Positions 1 through 9,823 of a stretch of DNA of 64,000 bases are shown here, piece by piece. Source of the DNA: Chitinophaga sp. YR573 (GTDB lineage: Bacteria; Bacteroidota; Bacteroidia; Chitinophagales; Chitinophagaceae); assembly GCF_900110995.1 (NCBI RefSeq), contig NZ_FOJF01000001.1, positions 4,766,364 to 4,830,363 of the forward strand, written 5' to 3'. The translations under genes were made by a program, and so were the position numbers. Position 1 is the stretch's first letter. Each line of letters opens with the position of its first letter. The notes under the pieces are model-generated. The model ran no database searches. It was not told where the DNA came from and worked only from the letters and a program-made list of their open reading frames with translations.

Positions 1-1251
1 GCTGTACCCTTCGTACTCGTTGAGCCGAACGTGTTGCAGGTACAACTGACCACCACACCGGTAACCTGTGCCAGTGGACAGGATGGCGCGGTAACTGCCA
101 CAGTTACCGGCGGTACTGCTCCCTTCAATTATGAATGGACCAATGGCGAAATCACCAGCAGTATCAGCAACTTAACAGAAGGTGCTTACCTGGTGTTTGT
201 AAAAGACGTACGCGGCTGCGAAACGCAAAACAAGGCTGATGTATTTATACCCAATGGCATGGTGATAAATGCAGACATCACAGCGCCGATGTGCGCGGGT
301 TATTGCGATGGCGCCATTAATACACTAATCAGCGGGGGCATTCCTCCCTACCAGTATGCGTGGAGCAACGGCGCCACCGGCAACAGGATAGATCAGCTAT
401 GTGCAGGCAAATACACCCTTACCATCCAGGATGCCAACAACTGTAAACGCGTACAATCCTTTAACCTGCCTGATGCATCGCCGCTGCAGGTGCAGCTGGG
501 GGCCGACAAAACCCTTTGTAACGCTCAAAGCTATACGGTAAATGCTGCTATAACAGATCCTGTTGCTACTTATACCTGGGGTGGCCAGCCCACCTTCCAG
601 GCGGCTACACCACAGGTTACACTCAGCAAGACCGGGAAATACTGGGTAAGCGTTATGGACGGCAAAGGTTGTATTGGCCATGATACGATTAACATACAAC
701 AACAGGAAACGGATATAGCGGCAGAATTTGTGGTATCCACACAGGTATTCCGTAATGAAGAGGTGTCGCTGGTCAATATCAGTCATCCTCTGCCGGAGCG
801 TACGCTGTGGGAAATACCGTCCAACATAACGGTGTTGCAGAACACCACGCTATTGGCCTCACTGCGTTTTGCGGACACTGGCGTGTATCGCATCCGCTTA
901 CATTCCTATACCGGTGAGTGTGAACAGGTGTTCACCAAAGACATCGCCGTACTGGAACCACAGTCCCTGCCGGCCCCGGGCGGCGCACAGCAGCCATTCA
1001 TTACCGCATTTGAAGTATTGCCCAATCCTAATACCGGACAATTCACTGTGCGTGTGACTTTGGATAAAGCATCGGAGATACGCCTGCGCCTGTTCAATAT
1101 CATCAGCAACCAGCTGGTGAATGACCGTAAGGAAAGCTCAAGCGCGCAATTCAACATAGGCTACCAGCTGAATATAACGGCAGGCACCTATGTGTTGCTG
1201 CTGGAAACGCCGCTGGGCAATGCAATAAGGAAGATCATCATAACTCAATAA
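1..1251 (+). CDS. SprB-repeat surface protein with T9SS sorting domain (5' partial)
   Basis: The frame is open from base 1, so the true start lies left of the window; 416 codons are visible. Two tandem SprB-type repeats fill roughly the first 160 visible residues, each with a cysteine, a GG..P..Y.W.NG core, and an ending of G.Y...V.D..GC. An Ig-like stretch follows. The last 80 or so residues, from PNPNTGQF near base 1021 to KIIITQ, are a type A C-terminal sorting domain, so the protein should cross the outer membrane by the T9SS and be anchored or released at the surface. SprB repeats are known from gliding adhesins and large surface proteins of Bacteroidota. It is followed after 11 bp by the TANFOR-type gene and is probably co-transcribed with it. 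Its exact role is not known. Confidence 0.85.
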   Translation, partial: AVPFVLVEPNVLQVQLTTTPVTCASGQDGAVTATVTGGTAPFNYEWTNGEITSSISNLTEGAYLVFVKDVRGCETQNKADVFIPNGMVINADITAPMCAGYCDGAINTLISGGIPPYQYAWSNGATGNRIDQLCAGKYTLTIQDANNCKRVQSFNLPDASPLQVQLGADKTLCNAQSYTVNAAITDPVATYTWGGQPTFQAATPQVTLSKTGKYWVSVMDGKGCIGHDTINIQQQETDIAAEFVVSTQVFRNEEVSLVNISHPLPERTLWEIPSNITVLQNTTLLASLRFADTGVYRIRLHSYTGECEQVFTKDIAVLEPQSLPAPGGAQQPFITAFEVLPNPNTGQFTVRVTLDKASEIRLRLFNIISNQLVNDRKESSSAQFNIGYQLNITAGTYVLLLETPLGNAIRKIIITQ

Positions 1252-1262
1252 AGAAGATACCG

Positions 1263-3542
1263 TTGACAGCTAAACGCAGTATACAAATAGCCGTGGTCAT
1301 ATTATTATGTATGATATGCCGCCCGCTTGCCGCACAGCAATACCCGGTGAGAGTACAGGTTCAGACCCTGCAGCCGGTATCCGCACAGCTCAGCAACCTG
1401 TATAACGGCTCACAGGCCAGGATGATCGTTACCCTGCTGAATACCGATTTGCAGAAGCCGACGCTGAACGTGCGCCTGCGGCTGAACATCAAGGGCACTA
1501 CAGTGTCCTTGCGCAACCGCGACTATGGTTCTTATCCCCTGGTGCAGCTGGACGCCGGGTTGCCGGTACAGCTGTCGCTGAACGACCTGGCACCCTATTT
1601 TAACCTGGACAACATGGAAATATCCGGCATACCCCGTTCGCAGTTATTACAGAGCGGTAAGCTGCCGGATGGTTTTTACACCTTTTGCGTGGATGTGGTG
1701 GAAGCCAACAGCGGACAACTGATCAGCAATGATAAACAGAGCTGCGCGCCTCCTGTATGGATCAGCACCAGCGAACCGCCTTTGCTGAACCTGCCGCGTA
1801 AGGGAGAAGCCGTAGCGTTCCGTGAGCCGTTGAACATTGTGTTTAACTGGACACCCCGGCATATGGGGAGTCCGAATGCCGCTTTCCTGACAGAATACGA
1901 GTTTACACTGGTAGAATTATGGGATACGGCTATTTTACCGGAGGCCGCTTTTGGCACCATGCCGCCGTTGTACCAGACTAACACCAACGCCACTACTTTA
2001 TTATACGGTCCGGCAGAACCGCCACTGCTACCCGGCAAACGTTATGGCTGGCGGATACGCGCTATAGCGAAACTGGGCGCGGATGTATTTGACGTATTTA
2101 CCAATAATGGCTATAGCGAGATCTTCTACTTCACCCTGCAGGAAGATTGTCAGCCTCCGCAACAGGTAGCCGCCACTGTAGCCAATGGTGAAGCCACCAT
2201 TACCTGGGCACCCCAGCCGAAGATGTTTGAATACCTGGTGGAATACCGTGAGCAGGATAATGACAAAGCAGAATGGTTTAATGTAAAAAGCGACAGCACT
2301 CAGGCGGTAATCCGAGATGCCATACCCGGTCATAAATATGAATACCGTGTAGGCGGCTCCTGTAGCCTGGGTAGTAAAACACTGGGAGAATTGCACGCCT
2401 TTGAGATGCCGGCGAAGAATGCTGTGGACAGTGGTTCCTGCGGCCTTTTATCAGACATTAAACTGGCTAATGATACCGCCTTAAAAACGCTGAAGCCGGA
2501 TGATCAGATCATGGCGGGCGATTTTCCTGTGCGGTTCATGACATTAAAGAACAGTGGGGCTTCGTATAGTGGCACTGGTTATATCACGATCCCATTCCTG
2601 GGATACAACCGGGTGAAGGTGAAGTTTGACAATATACAGGTGAATACAAACCGGCAGTTGATGAAGGGGATGCTGATGACGACGTTTGATTCAACGAAAC
2701 TGCAGGGAACAAATGTAGATTCTGTGATACAGGCGATTGTCAACCTGGCCAGCGTGATCAATGACCTGATACAGTTGACAATAGATGCGGATTACCTGAA
2801 AGTAAAAGAGATGGCGGAGCAGATAAAAAAACTGGCGGAAGAAGAGTTGCCTGAAGATCTGAAGACGCGCATGAACCTGGCTGCAGATAACCTGGTGCAG
2901 GCGAAAGCTGAATATGACGCCGCGAAGAAAGAGTTAGATGATGCGAAGACACCGGAAGAGCGGGCCGCCGCACAAGGAAAGGTGGATGCGGCGAAGCAGA
3001 AATTTGAGGATGCGAAGAAGGAAGTGATAGCTGTGAATAAGGAGAAGGATGCGTTGATAGCTGCAGTGGCAGATGTGATGGTGAATGCCATCAAGGGGCT
3101 GAAATCGGATATGCAGGGAATGAACAAGCAAAGCGACCTGGATGATTATACTGCCAAATTAAAGAGGGAAATATTTGAGAACCAGGGACTGCAGGCAACT
3201 GTCTCTGAGGACATCCCGATCGTAATAGGCAACATAAAAGAAGTAACGTTGGCAACAGAAGATATGACCGACGACATAAAGAATTACAATAATCTTTCAG
3301 ATCAGTATTTCGCGGCAAATGGTGCTGTCAAAGTCTACAAAATCGCTCAGGCGCTGCAGGCTTTTTACAGCGACGCTAACTCGATCAGCCAGTTCTTTGC
3401 CGCTGACAAAGCGCTGAACGGTAAGAGTATGCTGAAAACGATCATGGAGGAAAAGGAGAAAAACAAGAGTAACGAGGACTTAATAGCGGAGATCAAAGCA
3501 TCACTGCTGGAAAGGATCATCATCATCATCAATGCCGAGTAA
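1263..3542 (+). CDS. TANFOR/fibronectin type III secreted protein with coiled coil
   Basis: Encodes 759 residues from a TTG codon preceded by AAGAAG; no in-frame ATG fits the signal peptide better. Residues 1-24 are a signal peptide ending PLAAQ. Residues 25 to about 160, starting YPVRVQVQTLQPVSAQLS, resemble the TANFOR domain of Bacteroidota surface proteins (recognised by eye). An Ig-like region follows, then a fibronectin III-like module near 297-380. Residues about 525-615 are rich in A, K, E and D with heptad spacing and look like a long coiled coil. No T9SS sorting tail is visible. The stop overlaps the start of the next gene by 11 bp, so the two are translationally linked. A structural or delivery role for the toxin-like protein next door is inferred from context only. 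Confidence 0.7.
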   Translation: MTAKRSIQIAVVILLCMICRPLAAQQYPVRVQVQTLQPVSAQLSNLYNGSQARMIVTLLNTDLQKPTLNVRLRLNIKGTTVSLRNRDYGSYPLVQLDAGLPVQLSLNDLAPYFNLDNMEISGIPRSQLLQSGKLPDGFYTFCVDVVEANSGQLISNDKQSCAPPVWISTSEPPLLNLPRKGEAVAFREPLNIVFNWTPRHMGSPNAAFLTEYEFTLVELWDTAILPEAAFGTMPPLYQTNTNATTLLYGPAEPPLLPGKRYGWRIRAIAKLGADVFDVFTNNGYSEIFYFTLQEDCQPPQQVAATVANGEATITWAPQPKMFEYLVEYREQDNDKAEWFNVKSDSTQAVIRDAIPGHKYEYRVGGSCSLGSKTLGELHAFEMPAKNAVDSGSCGLLSDIKLANDTALKTLKPDDQIMAGDFPVRFMTLKNSGASYSGTGYITIPFLGYNRVKVKFDNIQVNTNRQLMKGMLMTTFDSTKLQGTNVDSVIQAIVNLASVINDLIQLTIDADYLKVKEMAEQIKKLAEEELPEDLKTRMNLAADNLVQAKAEYDAAKKELDDAKTPEERAAAQGKVDAAKQKFEDAKKEVIAVNKEKDALIAAVADVMVNAIKGLKSDMQGMNKQSDLDDYTAKLKREIFENQGLQATVSEDIPIVIGNIKEVTLATEDMTDDIKNYNNLSDQYFAANGAVKVYKIAQALQAFYSDANSISQFFAADKALNGKSMLKTIMEEKEKNKSNEDLIAEIKASLLERIIIIINAE

Positions 3543-6240
3543 CAAGTTATATATGAGACAGGTTTATCTAAGCATAAGGATTTTACTGCTGGTGTTATTT
3601 ACCGCTACAAATGCAGTAAACGGCGCAACGCTTAATGACAGTACCATCGATGCCAAAGCTGCCAGCATCCGGGCAAAACTCGCTGCACAGATAGCAGTAA
3701 ATGAACGTCTTATCCAGGAAGGGAAAGCATCACAGGCTAACTATATGATAATGGATGATGAACCGGCGCCGGTTTCCTTCTTCACCCATTTCACCAATGA
3801 CAAAGTCAGAAAAATATGGATCAATAACGGATGGTTCGGTGAATCGATGACAAATGGTGACATATCATGGGACATTGACCGGGTGAATACCTGGATCAGC
3901 GAGCTTAGAAAGACATACCTCGACAACACGCAATACAAGGACTACAAGATATACTTTGTGTTATCTGGCATGTACAAGTATGACAATATTGATCTGGAGG
4001 AGAATATTGACTGGGCAACGGTACGCACCATATCATTTGACAATGAAATAAAAGATAAAAGCACAACGGATCTGAGCGGAAGTGAGAAAAAGATAGTTTA
4101 CTCAGTATTAAACAAGATAATCAACGTCCCTGGTAATACCGCCTTTGCTAATATCTTCAAGAAGGACAAGTACATCGTTTGCTTCTTCTTTAATATGTAT
4201 AAATACGGACTAGCCCAGTATTCCGTACAGGTAGCACAAGCTAACTCAGACCAAACCACAGCAAGGATCACGACACGGAACCGCCCCCAGGCATTTCTCA
4301 TGGATGGCTATTTCCACAGTCCCGGTATAGACCAGAACCTGATAAATGCCCTGAAAAGTTATAACACCGCGCATTTAACGGGGGATGTCCCGGACGCGCA
4401 AAATACACTTGAAGGCCGTGCTAATTTTGTTAGTCAGTCTATTAGAAACGTCTTCACCTTTCTGGGCTCACAAAGCGGAGTTTCGCTGGCGAACCTCAAT
4501 TGCGCACAATTACTGCCAAGGCTGGAACAGTTGTACGCGACGCCGTTGCCTAACGCTACCACAACTATTGAGGGATCAATGGTTGACCTTTCATTGGATA
4601 CGCGCAAATGTCTGCTAACGGATTTGTCCAATTCTACCCTTTGCGGAGATGGGAGCAATAGACTTTTGCAGGTGAACTATTGTGAGAATATAATCATGGA
4701 TATCTTCAGAAGTACGCCGGAAGATCAGCGGAAGCCCCTGTTAAGTTTCCTGAATGAAAATAACGGAGTATTACGACGTATCATCACTAAGATAAATGAC
4801 CCTCATAAGGTATTAGGCGTTTCAACAGGTGGTGATGACAATTTCACGAACATGGTAGACACGTTGAGCCAATGGGCTTATAGGGCTTACGACAATGAGC
4901 TTTCGGCTATCAGCAAGAAGGTCGATAATTGCACCTACCTCTCTTATGACCCGGAGGCCGAATACAATAGTAATTCTAACAATGTGGTGGCAAAATATAC
5001 CACGGATGACAGTCTGCGTTTCACCTTCCGGAACTACAATGGCCCTTGCGGCTATCAGCAAATTGACAGAAACGGTAATGTCAGCTATGGGGAGATAGAA
5101 TTCGCCAGGGGACCATTTGAATTTGTGGGTATTATGCCTACTACTTATCTGCCATTTCAGTTCAAGGTTAATGGACAGCAGGTTGCCAAAAGACAAAAAG
5201 TATTTGTTCCGGCAATATTGCTATACAGTAACATCCTGAAAACTACACTTAGGGGTCCTGCAGAGAAGTTAGAATATATATACGAGGTAAGTACGTTCTT
5301 CCTGGAAGGACCTTTCATACTAACGGAGGGATCAACGCTCGCAAATATCCTTAAATTCAGTTCCGATGCTACATCATTGGCGTCTCTCGTGGCTAATGCT
5401 CCTAAAATTAAGGCACGGATATTAAGTGATCCTGATGGCCAAAAGATGCTTGATGCGATCGATGTTATCAGCAATCATCAATCCATTATTGGCAACATAC
5501 ATGATCCGGAGAGTATTGAATCGTCCACAGTCACCGCATTATACGAGGTGATCGACTTTTGGGTAAAGCTTAAAAAAGATGCGGAAGTTTGTTCTGACCC
5601 GAAATTCGGACAGATCAATGTCTTCATAAGTGCTGCGCAAAAGGCATTGGTAGAGGACAAGCGGATGTACCTCAACGACAAAAGGGCCAAGGCTGCTGAG
5701 ATCGACGGACTATTTTTACCTATCAAATTCGAGGAGGGGTACCAGGCATTCAGGGAGTTTTATATCAACGATCCGCTGTCGACTATTGAATTGGCAGGTC
5801 CGGATTGGGACGCCCAGGTTGCAGCCTGGCGAGACCGAAATCTCTATAACATATCCGGAACCAAGAATATAGCACGCCTCATCTACCCATTTGGAGAATA
5901 TCTTTGTACGAGCAGTAAACAATATAGTCCCAATATGGAAAATGCCAAGGCCGACAAATTTATCCCGAAATCATTCTATACTTTAATGGATGATGATAAC
6001 AACAGGGTATTTAAACCCACAACATATCTAAAGAAATGGGATACGGATATAATAGCCCTGGAATATTATGCTGCTGAACAGAAGAAAAAAGGCCGTAACC
6101 CTGCTGATATTGAAGAGACGATAACAATGTATACGGATCTTATCACTTGCCCATCCTGCTCCTATGTACTGTGGCAGTTCCGGCAAATGTTCCCGAAAGT
6201 TAGATTACATATCGTTACCACTACCAAAATTCATTATTAA
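3532..6240 (+). CDS. Secreted polymorphic-toxin-like protein, C-terminal deaminase-like domain
   Basis: Encodes 902 residues from 3532; an ATG at 3553 would start directly at the signal peptide MRQVYLSIRILLLVLF. Most of the chain (about 60-800) matches nothing I recognise. The last 70 residues match the pattern of bacterial toxin deaminases: D837-T-D839 then ALEYYA, a strand ITMYTDLIT, the zinc motif C873-P-S-C876, then a helix with QF, and FPKVRLHIV. In the family the first motif is usually [H/C/D/T]-x-E, so D839 in place of Glu is odd. The SUKH immunity gene begins 2 bp after the stop, as expected for a toxin-immunity pair. The gene is visibly more A+T-rich than its neighbours, suggesting module exchange. 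Deaminase assignment is an inference; nuclease-like alternatives are not excluded. Confidence 0.65.
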   Translation: MPSNKLYMRQVYLSIRILLLVLFTATNAVNGATLNDSTIDAKAASIRAKLAAQIAVNERLIQEGKASQANYMIMDDEPAPVSFFTHFTNDKVRKIWINNGWFGESMTNGDISWDIDRVNTWISELRKTYLDNTQYKDYKIYFVLSGMYKYDNIDLEENIDWATVRTISFDNEIKDKSTTDLSGSEKKIVYSVLNKIINVPGNTAFANIFKKDKYIVCFFFNMYKYGLAQYSVQVAQANSDQTTARITTRNRPQAFLMDGYFHSPGIDQNLINALKSYNTAHLTGDVPDAQNTLEGRANFVSQSIRNVFTFLGSQSGVSLANLNCAQLLPRLEQLYATPLPNATTTIEGSMVDLSLDTRKCLLTDLSNSTLCGDGSNRLLQVNYCENIIMDIFRSTPEDQRKPLLSFLNENNGVLRRIITKINDPHKVLGVSTGGDDNFTNMVDTLSQWAYRAYDNELSAISKKVDNCTYLSYDPEAEYNSNSNNVVAKYTTDDSLRFTFRNYNGPCGYQQIDRNGNVSYGEIEFARGPFEFVGIMPTTYLPFQFKVNGQQVAKRQKVFVPAILLYSNILKTTLRGPAEKLEYIYEVSTFFLEGPFILTEGSTLANILKFSSDATSLASLVANAPKIKARILSDPDGQKMLDAIDVISNHQSIIGNIHDPESIESSTVTALYEVIDFWVKLKKDAEVCSDPKFGQINVFISAAQKALVEDKRMYLNDKRAKAAEIDGLFLPIKFEEGYQAFREFYINDPLSTIELAGPDWDAQVAAWRDRNLYNISGTKNIARLIYPFGEYLCTSSKQYSPNMENAKADKFIPKSFYTLMDDDNNRVFKPTTYLKKWDTDIIALEYYAAEQKKKGRNPADIEETITMYTDLITCPSCSYVLWQFRQMFPKVRLHIVTTTKIHY

Positions 6241-6242
6241 GC

Positions 6243-6674
6243 ATGGCCTATTTTGATTTCATAACAGGTTATATTCCCCGCCTCGGCGCCATAGCAGGCT
6301 GCACGGAAGTAGAGATCATACAACTGGAAAAGGAGTATGATGTGCTACTGCCGGCGGCCTACAAGGAATACTTACGCCTGTTTGGAAAAAATACGGGCCA
6401 GCTGCTGCAAGGTTACCATACCACTGCTGATCAGATCAAACGAAATATCGGGTGTGTTGAATTTGACCTCGTCAACACCATCCATAGCAATAGCTTTAAA
6501 GTGGAGCCGGACATGTTCTTTTTTGCGCAGTGGCAGGGCACAGTTCTTTATTTCAGATGCGATGGAAAGGAGGACCCGCCGGTATACATAATCGAAACTT
6601 TTGATGACATCATCCTGTACAAAAATTCTTTTACAACTTTTATAAAAGAAGAGGGGCTTGGAATAAGCAGTTAA
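6243..6674 (+). CDS. SMI1/KNR4 (SUKH) family immunity protein
   Basis: Encodes 143 residues, starting 2 bp after the toxin-like gene and probably translated by coupling. The N-terminal part has the SUKH signature: E..I..LE..Y.V.LP..Y..YL..FG. This is followed by the central hydrophobic strands MFFFAQWQGTVLYF and a closing aromatic segment near YIIETFDDIILYKNSF. Length and motifs fit SUKH-1 proteins, which bind and neutralise nuclease and deaminase toxin tips in the producing cell. No signal peptide, so cytoplasmic. Its position makes it the likely antidote to the upstream protein. Confidence 0.85.
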   Translation: MAYFDFITGYIPRLGAIAGCTEVEIIQLEKEYDVLLPAAYKEYLRLFGKNTGQLLQGYHTTADQIKRNIGCVEFDLVNTIHSNSFKVEPDMFFFAQWQGTVLYFRCDGKEDPPVYIIETFDDIILYKNSFTTFIKEEGLGISS

Positions 6675-6678
6675 TAAC

Positions 6679-8025
6679 ATGAAGACCAAACTTATACCCT
6701 ATACCTTGTTTATCCTGCTGCTGCTGGCTGCCTGTTATAAGGAAGTAGACCGGCCGCTGGCCATAGATTTCGCCTACGTGCTGGCAGACAGCTCGCATAC
6801 CGTACCAATATCCGTAAATATCACCAACCGCAGCACAGGCGCCACCGGTTTTAAATGGAGCTTTGAAGGCGGAGAGCCTGCCACCTCAGACTACGAGAAC
6901 CCTGGGACTATCAGCTTTGCGCAGGCTGGTCCGCATAAGATCACGCTGGAGGCATGGAATGATGATACCCGGAACAGCAAGACCATCATTCTGCAACTGG
7001 ACAGTGCCGTGCAGGTAGCCTTTGACGCGGAAATACAGGTGAATGATTTTTCGCCCGTACAGGTAAAGCTCACTAACCATACCGCAGGGGCCAGTAGTTA
7101 TAACTGGACCTTCCAGGACGGCGACCCGGCCAGTGCCAACACAGCCGTACCACCAGTGGTTACCTTTACCACACCCGGGCCGCATATTATTACCCTGCAG
7201 GTGAGTAATGGAGGACAACAGTTCACCGCCAGCAAAACCATCACTGTAAAGCCTCCCTTACACACGGATTTTACGGTAAACCCCGGCCCTTTCGACGACG
7301 ACTATGAAGCGCCATTGACGGCGGTACTGACCGGAAAAAGCGTAAGCTATCTTACACAGCAGTGGGTGTGCGCCGACGGTGTACTGGCCAGCGATACGGC
7401 GGCTGCCAATACCGTCTATTTTGCTAATCCGGGCACTTATACCATAACGCTTACCAATACCAATGGAAAGGAATCGCAAACGGTAAATAAGACCATCACG
7501 GTAAAAGCTAATTCGCGCCTGCGTACGATCACAGATGTAAAACTGGGTATTAGCACCGCCCATGCAGATATTGGCTGTTTTTATTCTACCCGGCTGCGGA
7601 AGGTGTACCGTAAAAACGATGACCTGGCAACAGATGGGAAAGAGATAGACCTGGTATTCTTTGGGCTGAGCCGCAGCTTTACCTATAACAAATTTGTATC
7701 GCCGGATTCTGCCACCAGTTATACCTTCCCCGCCATACCTGGTGCTACGGTGACACGGTTTATCAACAAACAGGAACAATGCAATTGTGGCGTATCATTT
7801 AGTGTAAGCGATTTTGACAATATGCAGAACGATGCTCCTTTGCAAGCCCTGCAACTGCCCGCCGGGGCCAACGGCGGCCTGCAATTTGACCAGACAGTAT
7901 TACCCCGTATTATATTATTCCAGACGGCAGATGGCCGTAAAGGCGCCATTAAGATAAAGGACTATGTGCTGGAAGGCAGCACTGCCTATATCATGGCGGA
8001 TATTAAAGTACAGAAATATGAATAG
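6679..8025 (+). CDS. PKD-domain lipoprotein
   Basis: Encodes 448 residues. The signal peptide ends in a lipobox (LLLAAC, Cys at about residue 19), so this should be an inner-leaflet or surface-exposed outer-membrane lipoprotein. Three PKD-like Ig domains follow (about 25-105, 107-190 and 195-275), each with a G....W.F..G.P or similar core, a pG.h.ITL.. strand and a variable N..T.GA loop. The last 170 residues are unrecognised and contain a QCNCG motif. The gene starts 4 bp after the SUKH gene stop, and its end overlaps the barrel gene by 8 bp, so the order is strictly operonic. Likely a cell-surface accessory protein of the cluster. Confidence 0.75.
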   Translation: MKTKLIPYTLFILLLLAACYKEVDRPLAIDFAYVLADSSHTVPISVNITNRSTGATGFKWSFEGGEPATSDYENPGTISFAQAGPHKITLEAWNDDTRNSKTIILQLDSAVQVAFDAEIQVNDFSPVQVKLTNHTAGASSYNWTFQDGDPASANTAVPPVVTFTTPGPHIITLQVSNGGQQFTASKTITVKPPLHTDFTVNPGPFDDDYEAPLTAVLTGKSVSYLTQQWVCADGVLASDTAAANTVYFANPGTYTITLTNTNGKESQTVNKTITVKANSRLRTITDVKLGISTAHADIGCFYSTRLRKVYRKNDDLATDGKEIDLVFFGLSRSFTYNKFVSPDSATSYTFPAIPGATVTRFINKQEQCNCGVSFSVSDFDNMQNDAPLQALQLPAGANGGLQFDQTVLPRIILFQTADGRKGAIKIKDYVLEGSTAYIMADIKVQKYE

Positions 8026-9745
8026 AGCCCGTATCCTATACCTGTGTACCGCTGCCTTACTGCTGCCTTTACTATCATCTGCGCAGCAGGTAGACCTGGA
8101 ACATTTCCGGGATATGTTTGGCAAGGGCAAACCGCTTAAAGTGAACGGTGGGCTAAGTGCCAGCACTGTATTCAACAGCGGCAGCGGTGGTGGCAGGCAA
8201 CCATTCAGCTGGTTCCTTAACGGCAGCCTGAATACCAATATACTGGGGCGGATCAACCTGCCCTTTTCGTTCAACCTGACCAATTCCGGCGCAGGTTACT
8301 CGTACCCTACAGCGCCTAACCGCCTGAGCCTGCATCCCAGTTATAAAGGGGTGACCGCCCATATAGGGGATGTAGCCATGTCGTTCTCTCCCTACACCTT
8401 AAACGGCCATCAGTTTACGGGCGTAGGGCTGGACATAGCTCCCCAACAGAACTGGAGTATCAGCCTGATGTACGGGCGACTTTTGCGCGCAGTAAATTAC
8501 GACAGCACCAACCGAAGCATACTGCCTACGTACCGGCGTATGGGTTATGGCGCTAAACTAGCCTTACAGCAGCAAAACTATGCGCTGTCCCTTAACTTCC
8601 TGCGGGCTAAGGATGTCACAGATCCTATGCAATACCTGCCGGATACTTTGCACATCTATCCTAAAGAAGACCTTGCCGTGAGTGTTACCGGTATGCTGCG
8701 CCCCGCCAAAGGGCTGGAGTTTACCCTGGAATATGCCAACAGCGCCATAAAACTGGATAAACGGGACAACAGTGGGTCCACCAAAGCAGGTAGCGGCAAC
8801 CTGCTGGAAAGCGTGTTTATGTACGATGCCCAGAACACACAATACTTTAAAGCCATTAAAGCGGGGATGAACTACGCATTCCATAAGAGCGTGATAGGTA
8901 TAGGCTATGAGCGTATAGATCCCGGCTACCAGACGCTGGGCGCCTATTATATGAACAATGACCTGGAGAACATCACCGTGAACCTGTCGCAACCACTGCT
9001 GCATGATAAGGCCACCATATCCGGCAACGTGGGTTACCAGCGCGATGACCTGAACCATACCAAGGCTGGCACCACCTTCCGCATGGTTAGCGCGGTAAAC
9101 GCGAATTATATGCCGAATGAAAAGTGGAATGCCAACTTCTCGTATTCTAACTTCCAGACCTACACGCATATAAAACCACAGTTTGATTATATTAACCAGA
9201 CGAATCCCTATGAGAATATGGATACGCTGAACTTTAAACAGATATCGCAGAGTGCAGGGCTAACACTTACCTATATGTTAAAGGCCAATAAGACCAAAAC
9301 CCACAACATCAACCTGAACCTGAGCGTGCAGGATGCGGCGGACATCCAGAACAATGTACTTTGGAAAGGCAACGGGTCGCGATTCTATAACACCAGCACC
9401 GCATATACCTTGTTACTGATACCGCGGCAGATGAGCTTTACAGGCGCTTTTAACCTGAGTTATAATACCATCGGACGCAATGAATTCCTGACACTGGGGC
9501 CTACTTTTGGCGTGAACACGCGGTTATTTGATAAAAAGGTGACAGCCGGATTTACCAGCTCGTACAATACCAGTACCAGCGATGGGCAGCAACAGGGGAA
9601 GGTGCTGAATTTGCGTATGAATGCGGCGTACATGTTCATGAAAAAACATAATCTGAATATGAATGCAGTGCATCAAACGCGATGGACACCCAGGGGCACG
9701 GCGAGTAATGTGACGGCGACGGTGGGGTATAATTATAGTTTTTGA
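8018..9745 (+). CDS. Outer-membrane beta-barrel protein of the toxin cluster
   Basis: Encodes 575 residues. The frame is open further upstream, but the ATG at 8018 begins a clean signal peptide (MNRARILYLCTAALLLPLL ending SSAQQ) and overlaps the previous stop by 8 bp. The mature chain alternates short amphipathic strands with N-, Y- and G-rich turns and ends in a strand ..TATVGYNYSF with terminal Phe, the usual C-terminal signature of outer-membrane barrels. It does not look like PorP/SprF or a TonB receptor. As the last gene of the cluster it may be the membrane anchor or conduit for the surface proteins encoded upstream. That role is inferred from position. Confidence 0.65.
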   Translation: MNRARILYLCTAALLLPLLSSAQQVDLEHFRDMFGKGKPLKVNGGLSASTVFNSGSGGGRQPFSWFLNGSLNTNILGRINLPFSFNLTNSGAGYSYPTAPNRLSLHPSYKGVTAHIGDVAMSFSPYTLNGHQFTGVGLDIAPQQNWSISLMYGRLLRAVNYDSTNRSILPTYRRMGYGAKLALQQQNYALSLNFLRAKDVTDPMQYLPDTLHIYPKEDLAVSVTGMLRPAKGLEFTLEYANSAIKLDKRDNSGSTKAGSGNLLESVFMYDAQNTQYFKAIKAGMNYAFHKSVIGIGYERIDPGYQTLGAYYMNNDLENITVNLSQPLLHDKATISGNVGYQRDDLNHTKAGTTFRMVSAVNANYMPNEKWNANFSYSNFQTYTHIKPQFDYINQTNPYENMDTLNFKQISQSAGLTLTYMLKANKTKTHNINLNLSVQDAADIQNNVLWKGNGSRFYNTSTAYTLLLIPRQMSFTGAFNLSYNTIGRNEFLTLGPTFGVNTRLFDKKVTAGFTSSYNTSTSDGQQQGKVLNLRMNAAYMFMKKHNLNMNAVHQTRWTPRGTASNVTATVGYNYSF

Positions 9746-9823
9746 TGCGGAATAGCAGGAGGGTGGAGGTCCACTATCTAAACGACAGATAACAATGTTC
9801 AATTAAGGAAACCATTGTATAAC

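Noticed and set aside
397..786. Antisense frame of 129 codons inside the first gene
   Set aside because: It overlaps a gene with clear SprB repeats and a T9SS tail; its translation has no domain or export signal and looks like a codon-bias shadow.
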